Origin: an uncultured Gammaproteobacteria bacterium
GTDB taxonomy: Bacteria > Pseudomonadota > Gammaproteobacteria > Pseudomonadales > Pseudohongiellaceae
NCBI GenBank assembly: GCA_903853385.1
Contig: CAINTJ010000030.1
Location: forward strand, 1 to 64,000
Reading direction: 5' to 3'
Length of the DNA stretch: 64,000 nt
Both the position numbers and the translations under genes were made by a program. Under the pieces are notes generated by a model. It worked only from the letters and a program-made list of their open reading frames with translations, did not search any database and was not told the origin of the DNA. Positions 43,474 through 51,564 of the stretch are shown one piece after another (the stretch's first letter is position 1; every line of letters begins with the position of its first letter).

Positions 43474-44925
43474 TCATTTGACCAGCTTAATCCATTGCCC
43501 GGCTTTGGGTTGACCAGCCGGGTAATCACCATTCATCAGGCGCAGTGTTGCTTCCGGAAATTCCGGCAACCGGCTCTGGCGGGCCAAATCGGCGTAAGTG
43601 CTGCGACCATCGGCCTGGATCCAGCTGATATGCAGCGGATCGGCATAGACAGCTTCTTTAGCGGTGGTCGGGCGCAAGCTCTTGATGGAGTCGAGCAGCG
43701 CCGCATTTACTGCATCGGTCGGGCCGCTGGCGGAAATGCTGTAAGCACGACCCTCATGGTAGAGCACCGCGATGCGTTCACCCGTGGCGGGATTGATGCC
43801 GGTGTAACCTGCAAGGCCGTACTGCTGCAAAGCTTCACCTTGCGCCAGATCGGCGATCTTCAGCACGTCGTGAATAAACTGCGGCGGGGTTAGCGACTGT
43901 TGCAGGCGCTGCGCTTCAACTTTGAGAGTGCCGTGGCTGCCAGCCGGAGCTGTGGCCGTCAGCGTGGTGGTGGTGGCCTGCTGCAGCCAGGCCTCCGGCA
44001 GCACCAGCGTGTAGTTGAGCAGGGGCTGGTAATAGCGGTTACGGCCCTGACTGCCCGCCAGGTTCTGCACTGAGGGGCCTACCAGCAAGCCCGTGGTGGC
44101 GATTCTGAAATCTTGCGGATTTACTGCCACCGGGGTCCGGGTTTTCAGGGTGTTGCTCTGGGCAATGGCGTCGTGCAGGCGGGTATCGTTGCTGGGATGC
44201 GTGGCAAACAAACCGTGATAGGCCGGCGCCTTTTTGGCGTTTTTGCGGTTGAAGTCTTCCTGGTTCTTCAGCACGGTGATTACTTCCACCATTGCATTGG
44301 GATCATAGCCGGCTTTTGCCAGATATTCGGCGCCCAGACCGTCGGCCTCCAGTTCCATCTCGCGTCCATAACCACTGATCAGTGCTCCGCCAAACAGGTC
44401 GGCAGTGTTGCCCAGCGAGCTGACCCCGGTGGCCAATACCGCAGCGGTGCTGAGAATTCTGGAAGTGGTTTGTGCGGTATTTTGCCGCACGGCATGACGG
44501 GCAGTGACATGGCCTATCTCATGCCCCATGACCGCAGCCAGTTGTGATTCCGAAGTCAGGACATCGAGCAGGCCGCGATTGACGTAGATATAGCCGCCCG
44601 GCAATGCGAAAGCGTTGATGTCGGTGCTGTCGATGATCGTAAAGTGGTAGTGCAGCTCGGGCCGATGCGAAATGGCGGCCAGACGCTGACCGACTTTTTC
44701 AACCAGCGCCTGCAGTTTTGCGTCGTGGTAAATCTGGGTGGAAAGCAGCAGTTTTTCATGTTCGGTTCTGCCGGTTTCAAGTTCACTTTTTTCGCTCATT
44801 AGCACGAAATTGGCACCGCCCGTGGGATTGCCGGCACAACTGCCAAGCAGGAGGGCGCACGCCAGCGCGGCCCAGCGCAGCAGCACGCCAGCACACAATC
44901 CTGGTTTTATACGGGGTGAGTTCAT
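43474..44925 (-). CDS. M48-family metalloprotease lipoprotein
   Basis: A 483-residue outer-membrane-type lipoprotein protease. ATG 44925 overlaps the stop of a 33-codon frame (ATGA). The signal peptide ends in lipobox LLGSC (AALACALLLGSC). The peptidase M48 domain has YIYVNRGLLDVLTSESQLAAVMGHEIGHVTARHAV with HExxH, and GREMELEADGLGAEYLAKAGYDP with the third ligand Glu, as in BepA/LoiP. The C-terminal half is a separate domain (LVLPEAWLQQ onward). BepA-like proteins control outer-membrane protein quality. Gene packing with the TolQ-like gene suggests it works with that apparatus. Confidence 0.88.
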   Translation of the reverse strand: MNSPRIKPGLCAGVLLRWAALACALLLGSCAGNPTGGANFVLMSEKSELETGRTEHEKLLLSTQIYHDAKLQALVEKVGQRLAAISHRPELHYHFTIIDSTDINAFALPGGYIYVNRGLLDVLTSESQLAAVMGHEIGHVTARHAVRQNTAQTTSRILSTAAVLATGVSSLGNTADLFGGALISGYGREMELEADGLGAEYLAKAGYDPNAMVEVITVLKNQEDFNRKNAKKAPAYHGLFATHPSNDTRLHDAIAQSNTLKTRTPVAVNPQDFRIATTGLLVGPSVQNLAGSQGRNRYYQPLLNYTLVLPEAWLQQATTTTLTATAPAGSHGTLKVEAQRLQQSLTPPQFIHDVLKIADLAQGEALQQYGLAGYTGINPATGERIAVLYHEGRAYSISASGPTDAVNAALLDSIKSLRPTTAKEAVYADPLHISWIQADGRSTYADLARQSRLPEFPEATLRLMNGDYPAGQPKAGQWIKLVK

Positions 44926-45023
44926 GGATGACCGGAGCTGCAACTGCCGTTGCCGCCGATAAATTGCTTGAGCTGGTTGCTAAGACCGCTGCAGGCATTG
45001 GCTTCCACGCGGGCTGGCAACAT
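44922..45023 (-). CDS. 33-residue peptide between TolQ-like and protease genes
   Basis: ATG 45023 follows GAGGGAA, which overlaps the end of the TolQ-like gene. The frame is MLPARVEANACSGLSNQLKQ, then FIGGNGSCSSGHP and TGA. The TGA overlaps the ATG of the M48 gene. The composition is soluble with two cysteines and a glycine-rich end. It may be a real small protein or a coupling leader that links translation of the two larger genes. Confidence 0.45.
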   Translation of the reverse strand: MLPARVEANACSGLSNQLKQFIGGNGSCSSGHP

Positions 45024-45034
45024 GGGGAGTTCCC

Positions 45035-45862
45035 TCAGGTCGTTCGCAGGCGGCTGATCAGCTCATCTTCTGCATATTGTTCGGTATCCAGCACCAGCCG
45101 GTCTTGCACCAGCTGCAGCTCGTGAAATACATACATCACCAGGATACACAACGTCAGTGCCGTGAAAGTAGAGTTGAATGACAGGCCCAGGCCGGAAGTC
45201 AGCGCGGCCGGGTTGGTACTGTTCAGCACAAACTGAGCACTTTCCAGCGCTTCTCCCAAGCCGCGCACGGTACCGACGAAACCGATGGCCGGGATCGACC
45301 ACACTGCAAAACGTATCGTCGATAATTCGGCATCGAGGCGGGTGGCCTCAATTTCGCAACTGTGGTGCACGGTGGTGGCGGCATCCTGGATGTTGCGGGT
45401 GGCGCCAAAGCGCTTGAGGGCCGACTTCAATACGCGCGGCACTACCGATTCCTGCAAATGTTTGGGGAGTTGATCAAAGCGGCGCAGGTGATCGCGCGCA
45501 TCATCGGGCAGGATGCAGGCGCCCGGCTGCAATTGCAGGATGTCGTCCTCCAGCAATTTTCTGGAACGCTTGGCGTTGGCTACCCGCAAGCCGGCCAGCA
45601 GCAAGGCCCACACGGTCACGATGACGGAGGTTTCCGGCTCCGGCTCGGCAATCACCACCAGAATGGAGCGGGTGGGTTTGTATTTGGAGTCGGCATCAAC
45701 CAGCGCCTGTTGCTGCCCGCGCCATTCCACTGCCGAGGGGCGTACATAGACGGCATAGGTAAGCTGGACGACCAGGGTCACCACCAGCAACAAGGCAATA
45801 CTCATGAAGCGGTCCAGCGTCTTGTTGGTCTGCAGCACGCCCAGCCAGTCGGAAACATTCAT
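45035..45862 (-). CDS. MotA/TolQ/ExbB-like proton channel protein
   Basis: A 275-residue inner-membrane protein. Predicted membrane helices are at about 20-40 (MSIALLLVVTLVVQLTYAVYV), 79-96 (SVIVTVWALLLAGLRVA), 185-206 and 225-248. The third carries IPAIGFVGTVRGLGEAL, the family signature, and the fourth is LGLSFNSTFTALTLCILVMYVF with conserved polar residues. The cytoplasmic loop ~97-184 is moderately charged. Family members form pentamers that, with a TolR/ExbD/MotB partner bearing an Asp, convert proton flow into torque. Candidate partners are the two VWA proteins of the divergent operon. The next genes downstream are the 33-residue peptide and the M48 lipoprotein. Confidence 0.82.
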   Translation of the reverse strand: MNVSDWLGVLQTNKTLDRFMSIALLLVVTLVVQLTYAVYVRPSAVEWRGQQQALVDADSKYKPTRSILVVIAEPEPETSVIVTVWALLLAGLRVANAKRSRKLLEDDILQLQPGACILPDDARDHLRRFDQLPKHLQESVVPRVLKSALKRFGATRNIQDAATTVHHSCEIEATRLDAELSTIRFAVWSIPAIGFVGTVRGLGEALESAQFVLNSTNPAALTSGLGLSFNSTFTALTLCILVMYVFHELQLVQDRLVLDTEQYAEDELISRLRTT

Positions 45863-46182
45863 TGTGTTGCTACCTCAATATTCGCAAACGAGAGTAAACG
45901 CGCTATTTGCCCAAGTCCAGCCCATTCGGGCCGATAAAAACCGTCTGGCAATGGCGGGTGGCAACAATGCCAGAACCCGGCAATAGTGCAGTAAAAATCA
46001 GCAGATTCTTAAGTCCGGGTTCAGCTAAAACCAGAAAGATGAAGGTCTTGGGCGGGCTTTGGGGCTATAAATCAACTTCTTGCCACAGTGTTGGGCAAGG
46101 CCCCTGAAATCAGGGGATAATCGGCCCAGTCTGCCAGTGCTGGCTTGCACCATGGCCGGGTCAATGATCGAAACCAATCTGC
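45863..46182. other. Divergent control region of the envelope cluster
   Basis: This 320-bp gap separates the TolQ-like gene (minus) from the TPR gene (plus) and should hold both promoters. The clearest element is the palindrome at 46101-46116. A TATAAA at 46066-46071 lacks a proper -35. I see no gene here. Confidence 0.45.
46091..46121 (+). promoter_or_regulatory. Putative activated promoter with palindrome in the spacer
   Basis: TTGGGC (46091-46096) and GATAAT (46116-46121) are 19 bases apart, and CCCCTGA-AA-TCAGGGG (46101-46116) lies between, overlapping the first base of the -10. A long spacer with a central dyad resembles MerR-type promoters. It lies about 60 bp upstream of the TPR gene. 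Weak without experiment. Confidence 0.35.
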
Positions 46183-47712
46183 ATGAATGAACCAACCACA
46201 GCACCGTCGTCTCCCCCGGCTGGGAGTGCAGCGCGCAGCAGCGAAGCCCCCACCCTTGGCATGAGCGAGCAGCTCAAGCTGCGCAACGCCCAGCAAAAGA
46301 CCAATGTCGTATTGTGGGGAATTTTTGGCTTGTTGCTGGTTCTGGTGGCGATAGTGATTTTTGTGCTGCCGGGCTATCTGGGCACGGCAACCCCGAAAGT
46401 GGCGGCCGTGCCGGCCACACCCGCTGCCGCAGTGACTGCCACTGCCCCGACTCCCGGGCTCTCGCCGTTTGAAGAAGCACAACGATTGCGTCAGCGCGAA
46501 GCTGCGCAGACGACCCTGGCCTCCCTGCTGGAAGTGCAGGCTGCCCTGGAAGCCAGACAAGTCACCAACTGGGCCGAAACTGCCTACAGCGCAGCACTGG
46601 TGCAGGCCAGGAGTGCTGATGACTTATATGCCACCCAGCAATTTGCCAAAGCCAATGAGCTTTACCAGTCGGCACTGACAGCGTTGCAAAAAATCAGTAA
46701 CAGCCAGAGCGCGGTGTTTACCGAGGCAATGAATGCAGCCAGTGCAGCCTATGCAGCGGGATCAGCGGTCACCGCCGAAACCGCTTATCGCAAGGCGCTG
46801 GTGTTGCAACCTGACAGCGCGGAAGCCGCCAGCGGTTTGAAACGCTCGCTGGTGTTGACGCAGGTAAACAGACTGATGAATGACGGACGCAGCAAACAGG
46901 CCGCGCAACAACTGGAAGCCGCCCGCGATGCCTATCAGCAAGCGGCAACCCTGGATGCCGCCTATAGCGCTGCTGCCACCGCTGTGCGTGAAATGAACAC
47001 CGCCATCGCGGATCGTAATTTTTCCGCCGCCATGTCGCGCGGTTATGCCGCCTTGCAAGCGGATCAATATGAACAAGCCCTGGCCGGATTTCATCAGGCG
47101 CAAACCATGCATCCCAATGCCAGTGAAGTCAGTGCCGCGATTCAGCAGGTCAACGACAAGCAGACTTTTGCCAGCGTGAACGTGCATATGGCGGCCGCAG
47201 CCAAATTCGAGGCTGATGAAAACTGGCAGAGCGCGGTGGAGGCGTGGAATCAGGCGCTGGCGGTGGATGCGAATCTGGTGAAAGCCCAGCAAGGCCTCAA
47301 GCGCAGCCAGAGTCGCAATCAGCTCGATACATTTCTGAATGCCACCATTACGGCGCCGCTGCGGCTGGCGGATGACAGCGTTTACAAGCAGGCCGAGCAA
47401 GTACTGGCAGAGGCAGGCAAGCTGGCCTCTGCCGGCACCAAACTGCAGGGTCAGCTGGGCAAGGTGCGTGACTTCATGACCCGCGTGCGCATTCCGGTGC
47501 AGGTGCAGCTCCAGTCAGACGGACAGACCAAGGTAACGATTTTCCATGTGAGCGAACTGGGGCTGTTTACCAGCCAAAGTGTGAAGCTCACACCGGGTAC
47601 CTACACAGCCGTGGGAATACGCAATGGCTACCGGGATGTGCGCCAGGAATTTTCAGTAAGCATTGACGGACAAGCGCCCGTTGTAACAGTAACCTGTAAA
47701 GAAGCCATCTAG
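46183..47712 (+). CDS. Membrane-anchored TPR protein with beta C-terminal domain
   Basis: A 509-residue protein of unknown function. Residues 1-40 are cytoplasmic and Pro/Ser/Ala-rich. One membrane helix spans ~42-63 (VVLWGIFGLLLVLVAIVIFVLPGYL). After a Pro/Ala linker, ~145-400 hold TPR-like helical repeats (FAKANELYQSALTALQKI, SAVTAETAYRKALVLQPDSAEAASGLKRSL, QYEQALAGFHQAQTMHPNASEV, NWQSAVEAWNQALAVDANLVKAQQGL). The last ~75 residues are a PEGA-like strand domain (VQVQLQSDGQTKVTIFHVSELG, LTPGTYTAVGIRNGYRDVRQEFSVSI). It should sit in the periplasm as a scaffold. First gene of the plus-strand operon; the next starts 20 bp later. Confidence 0.75.
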   Translation: MNEPTTAPSSPPAGSAARSSEAPTLGMSEQLKLRNAQQKTNVVLWGIFGLLLVLVAIVIFVLPGYLGTATPKVAAVPATPAAAVTATAPTPGLSPFEEAQRLRQREAAQTTLASLLEVQAALEARQVTNWAETAYSAALVQARSADDLYATQQFAKANELYQSALTALQKISNSQSAVFTEAMNAASAAYAAGSAVTAETAYRKALVLQPDSAEAASGLKRSLVLTQVNRLMNDGRSKQAAQQLEAARDAYQQAATLDAAYSAAATAVREMNTAIADRNFSAAMSRGYAALQADQYEQALAGFHQAQTMHPNASEVSAAIQQVNDKQTFASVNVHMAAAAKFEADENWQSAVEAWNQALAVDANLVKAQQGLKRSQSRNQLDTFLNATITAPLRLADDSVYKQAEQVLAEAGKLASAGTKLQGQLGKVRDFMTRVRIPVQVQLQSDGQTKVTIFHVSELGLFTSQSVKLTPGTYTAVGIRNGYRDVRQEFSVSIDGQAPVVTVTCKEAI

Positions 47713-47732
47713 TCACTTCCGGCCCGCTATCC

Positions 47733-49817
47733 ATGTCAGAGTTTTCCAACAATCATAATGGCCACAATCAGGATGATGAACCCATTGTCCCGATTGAGTT
47801 CACACCACTCATCGCCTCGCACCAACGCTGGCGCCGGCCCAATGTGGTCAGTGTGGCGATCGGTTGCGGGTTGCTGGTGTTTGTGGCACTCAGCTGGTTT
47901 GTGGTCACCGCACGCTCGGTGTCGTTTGTGGTGAATCCGCCGGAAGCGCTGGTGTCATTGTCTGGGCAAATGGCAGTGAAAGTCGGTTCGCGTTATCTGA
48001 TTCGCCAGGGTGAAGTCGAGCTCACTCTGAAAGCGCCGGGTTATTACGATCACAACGCTACGATTACCGTTGGCGAAACCCAGACGCAGACTTTCAGTAT
48101 GGCCCTGGATCCCTTGCCGGGCTTTCTTGATGTAGATACCGGCGCAGTCACCGGAGCTGAAGTGATTGCCGATGGTAAAGCGGTGGGCACCACGCCACTC
48201 AAACATCTCGGACTCGAAGCGGGCGAACACACACTGACGCTACGCAGCCCGCGCTATGAGCCACAGCAAACCCACGTGCTGATCAAGGGCCGTGCAGCCG
48301 AGCAAAGCCTGTCGCTGGAATTGTTGCCGGCGTGGGCGGCAGTGGCATTTGCCACTACGCCGGTTGGTGCCACCGTCACCATCGATGGCGCCGTGGCCGG
48401 ACAAACGCCGCTCACCACCGAGGTGCTGGCAGGTGAGCACGAAGTCGTGGTGAAGCTGGTGGCCCACAAAGCCTGGACCGATAACCTTACTGTGGTTGCC
48501 CGTCAAAATCTCACGCTGCCTCCGATCACGTTGCAGCAGGCTGATGGTCTGGTGCTGCTGCGTTCCTCTCCCAGCAAAGCCAGTGTGACCGTGGATGGTG
48601 TGTACAAAGGCCAGACACCACTAGAGCTGACGCTGGCACCGAGTCGCGCACATCAACTTACCTTTTTCCTGAACGGCTACAAGGAAGCCAGTCAGCAGGT
48701 GCGCAGCAGTGCTGCCGAAGAAAGTACCGTCAATGCCACACTTGAACCCTTGTTGAGTTCGGTGCAAGTGAAGGCTACCCCGGACGATGCCGAGCTGTTC
48801 GTCAACGGTGTGTCGAAAGGCAAGGCCAACCAGAGTATTGAATTACTGGCCGCCAGCCAGACCATCGAGGTGCGGCGTGAAGGCTACGTGCCTTTTACTA
48901 CTGCTTTCATCTCGCGCCCCGGCATGGAGCAGCAGTTGAACGTAGTGCTGAAAACGCTGGCACAACAAAAGCAGGAATCCGTCAAAGCGCAAATCACCAC
49001 CGTCAACGGCCAGGTGCTGAAACTGTTGCATCCGGGTAATTTCGTAATGGGATCTTCGCGCCGGGAAGCCGGGCGCCAGGCCAACGAAGTGTTGCGCAAT
49101 GTGTCGCTGACCAAAGCGTTTTATCTTTCACTCACCGAAGTCACCAACGCGCAGTTTGCTGCCTTCGATGCCAAACATGTGTCTGGCATGGTCCAGAATC
49201 ATAGTCTTGCCACCGACAACCAGCCGGTCGTGCGCGTGACCTGGGAACAAGCCGCGCGTTACAGCAATTGGCTGAGCGAGAAAGAAAATCTGCCGCCGTT
49301 TTACAAAGTCGAAGGCCAGACCATTGTGGGTAACAATCCCGACAGCACCGGCTACCGGCTGGCTACCGAAGCAGAGTGGGAGTGGGCTGCGCGCGTGAAT
49401 GGCGACCCCAACTCGCTGATGAAATTCCCATGGGGCGATACCTTGCCGCCACCGCCCAATCAAGGCAACTACGCCGATATTTCGGCCGGTACATTTCTGG
49501 GGCGGGTGCTGACGGATTACAACGACGGCTTTGTGGTCTCGGCACCGGTGGCCAGTTTCGCGGCCAACGCCAACGGGTTTTTCGACATCGGCGGCAACGT
49601 GGCGGAATGGGTGCATGATTTCTACGGCATTAGCACCGCTACCGGTAATGCCATTGAACAAAATCCGCTGGGTCCCGGCACCGGCACCTATCATGTGATT
49701 CGCGGCTCCAGCTGGGCACACGGTTCAGTGACAGAGTTGCGTCTTTCCTATCGTGATTACAACAATGCCGAGCGTGACGATGTGGGTTTCCGCATTGCCC
49801 GCTACCTGGGAGAATAA
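47733..49817 (+). CDS. Membrane-anchored PEGA-repeat protein with FGE-like domain
   Basis: A 694-residue protein. One membrane helix at ~38-59 (VSVAIGCGLLVFVALSWFVV) follows a charged cytoplasmic tail. Four or five PEGA-type beta units occupy ~60-430, e.g. VAFATTPVGATVTIDGAVAGQTPL, LLRSSPSKASVTVDGVYKGQTPL and VKATPDDAELFVNGVSKG. Residues ~440-694 form a formylglycine-generating-enzyme/SUMF1 fold: FVMGSSRREAGRQANE, LTEVTNAQFAAFDAKHVSG, YRLATEAEWEWAARV, GFFDIGGNVAEWVHDFYG and VIRGSSWAHGS...GFRIARYLGE. The copper-binding/catalytic cysteines of true FGE in the RGGSW region are absent (AHGSVTELRL instead), so it is probably a binding module, not an oxidase. Confidence 0.82.
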   Translation: MSEFSNNHNGHNQDDEPIVPIEFTPLIASHQRWRRPNVVSVAIGCGLLVFVALSWFVVTARSVSFVVNPPEALVSLSGQMAVKVGSRYLIRQGEVELTLKAPGYYDHNATITVGETQTQTFSMALDPLPGFLDVDTGAVTGAEVIADGKAVGTTPLKHLGLEAGEHTLTLRSPRYEPQQTHVLIKGRAAEQSLSLELLPAWAAVAFATTPVGATVTIDGAVAGQTPLTTEVLAGEHEVVVKLVAHKAWTDNLTVVARQNLTLPPITLQQADGLVLLRSSPSKASVTVDGVYKGQTPLELTLAPSRAHQLTFFLNGYKEASQQVRSSAAEESTVNATLEPLLSSVQVKATPDDAELFVNGVSKGKANQSIELLAASQTIEVRREGYVPFTTAFISRPGMEQQLNVVLKTLAQQKQESVKAQITTVNGQVLKLLHPGNFVMGSSRREAGRQANEVLRNVSLTKAFYLSLTEVTNAQFAAFDAKHVSGMVQNHSLATDNQPVVRVTWEQAARYSNWLSEKENLPPFYKVEGQTIVGNNPDSTGYRLATEAEWEWAARVNGDPNSLMKFPWGDTLPPPPNQGNYADISAGTFLGRVLTDYNDGFVVSAPVASFAANANGFFDIGGNVAEWVHDFYGISTATGNAIEQNPLGPGTGTYHVIRGSSWAHGSVTELRLSYRDYNNAERDDVGFRIARYLGE

Positions 49818-49818
49818 A

Positions 49819-50181
49819 ATGCGTAGGCAGATGCTTGCAATGTGCTTGCTGCTCGCCTGGGTGGCGCCCGTACCGGCTGCCGACACTGCCGCGCCGAAAA
49901 CCGCCATTACCAAAACCGTCACCACAGCCAGGCCCAAATCCGACAAGCTCAGTGCCAGCGAAATCAAGGAAGCCGAAGACATGCTGGCCAAAGAGGCGGC
50001 AGTACAGGCGGCTGAAGCCAAAGCCGCTGCAGCCGCGCCGAAAAAGCCGGAGCTCACCAATCCAGCCACGCCAGCCAAGGCCGCGACCGGGCAGAGCGCG
50101 AAAGCCAGGAATGATGAAGACTTCGTGCCCACCACCAAGATCTCGGAAGATCTGCCGGTGGCGTTCCCGGCTGACATATAA
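49819..50181 (+). CDS. Small exported Ala/Lys-rich protein
   Basis: A 120-residue protein starting one base after the PEGA-FGE stop with GGGAGA upstream. The signal peptide is MRRQMLAMCLLLAWVAPVPA. The mature part has a helical stretch (SASEIKEAEDMLAKEAAVQAAEAKAAAAA), a Pro-rich linker and a C-terminal tail DEDFVPTTKISEDLPVAFPADI that looks like a conserved docking segment. No domain recognised. Its place inside the operon suggests a periplasmic connector of the apparatus. Confidence 0.6.
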   Translation: MRRQMLAMCLLLAWVAPVPAADTAAPKTAITKTVTTARPKSDKLSASEIKEAEDMLAKEAAVQAAEAKAAAAAPKKPELTNPATPAKAATGQSAKARNDEDFVPTTKISEDLPVAFPADI

Positions 50182-50217
50182 CGTGATGACTTCAACTGCC
50201 TTCGATAAACTGCAAGA

Positions 50218-51564
50218 GTGCAACCCACCGTGACCGAGTACTTGATCGAACTTCAGGATCACAATCTCTGCATACGCTCATCGCAGCAAGTACTGGTGCG
50301 CAGCCCGGGCTTTGCCAATATCGCTGGCCCGTTGCCGGTGTTTGGCGAAGCGGCCCGCAGCCAGGCGCGCCAGCATCCTCGCCACAGCTTCAACAATTTC
50401 TGGGCCCAACTGGGGCTGGATCCGCTCACCATCAAGAACAAGCATTTTCGCCACAACGCCGACCTTGCCTATGGCCATCTCAATTCCCTCGTCAGCGAAT
50501 TGAACCTGCAAGGCAGCGCGGTGCTGGCAGTACCTGCCAACTACACACGCGCGCAATTGGCGGTGTTGCTCGGCGTCGCCAAACAGTGTGCATTCACTGC
50601 CGTCGGGCTGGTGGACCTGGCCTTGTTGCAAGCTGCCGGCAGCGTTGCTGACTACGACAGTGACTGCATCATCATCGACCTGCAACTGCATCAAACCGTG
50701 CTCACCAGTTTCCGCAAAACCGGCGCGCATGTGGTGCGAGATCGGGTGGTGCAGATACCGTTTGCCGGCTTGCTGGCCTTGCAAGACGCCTGGCTCAACC
50801 TGATCACCGATGAGTTCATCCGCCAGTGCCGTTTCGATCTGCAACGTGATGCCGAATCCGAACAATACATAGTGAACCAGTTGGGCGCCGTGCTGACTAC
50901 CAGCCGCAACCACAACGAACTGGTGCTTGATATCAATCTCAAGGGCGCGGTGCAGCAGGCGCACTTGACCTTCCATCAGTTCGAACAAAAAGCACTGCCG
51001 GTGTTTGCCCGCATCAACCAGGAACTCGCAGCGCTGCGCAATCCCGGCACCAGTGTGCAGGTGGCTACCGAGCATGTGAATCTGCCGGGTCTCACCAGCA
51101 GCATTGCAGGCCTGGTGGCTGTGGATGACGACATTGCGATGAACATGCTGGTTCGCCATTTCGCCCACATCAAACAAAGTACCGACAACATGCAGCTGGT
51201 AACCAGGTTGCCGCTGGATCAGGCGGCGGCACCCGGCAAGCAACCAGTTCCCGCACGCATGCCAACCCATGTGCTGCTGCAGCACAAAGCCCACGCGTTG
51301 CCGACCGGCCGGCTCTTGCTGGGTGCAGCAGCAGCGGGCATAGAGAGCGCACGCATCATGCCGCTGCAGATTGAAGGCTTCACTGGCGCCATTGCCCTGG
51401 TGCGCAGCGCGCGCGGCCTGCAACTCGAACTGCATACGACCACACCGGTGCTGCTCAATGGCCACAGCGCGCAAAGCGGACACATGCTGGCGATGGGCGA
51501 CACGCTGGTGTTGGGCACCAGCGGCTTCACCGTGCAATTGATCGTGGTGGAGCACGGCACATGA
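50218..51564 (+). CDS. Actin/Hsp70-like ATPase-fold protein
   Basis: A 448-residue soluble protein. The N-terminus YLIELQDHNLCIRSS resembles the first strands of an actin-fold ATPase. GSAVLAVPANYTRAQLAVLLGVAKQCAFTAVGLVDLALLQAAG parallels the Hsp70 segment VTVPAxFxxxQRxAxxxAxxxAG, and DYDSDCIIIDLQLHQTVLTSF the second phosphate loop. Phosphate-loop glycines are partly lost (DYDSD, no DxGxG), so ATP binding may be weak or absent. The C-terminal ~100 residues (LLLGAAAAGIESARIMPLQIEG to GDTLVLGTSGFTVQLIVVEHG) look like an FHA-like beta domain. GTG 50218 start is uncertain (GTG 50230 possible). Its stop overlaps the VWA gene start. Confidence 0.55.
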   Translation: MQPTVTEYLIELQDHNLCIRSSQQVLVRSPGFANIAGPLPVFGEAARSQARQHPRHSFNNFWAQLGLDPLTIKNKHFRHNADLAYGHLNSLVSELNLQGSAVLAVPANYTRAQLAVLLGVAKQCAFTAVGLVDLALLQAAGSVADYDSDCIIIDLQLHQTVLTSFRKTGAHVVRDRVVQIPFAGLLALQDAWLNLITDEFIRQCRFDLQRDAESEQYIVNQLGAVLTTSRNHNELVLDINLKGAVQQAHLTFHQFEQKALPVFARINQELAALRNPGTSVQVATEHVNLPGLTSSIAGLVAVDDDIAMNMLVRHFAHIKQSTDNMQLVTRLPLDQAAAPGKQPVPARMPTHVLLQHKAHALPTGRLLLGAAAAGIESARIMPLQIEGFTGAIALVRSARGLQLELHTTTPVLLNGHSAQSGHMLAMGDTLVLGTSGFTVQLIVVEHGT

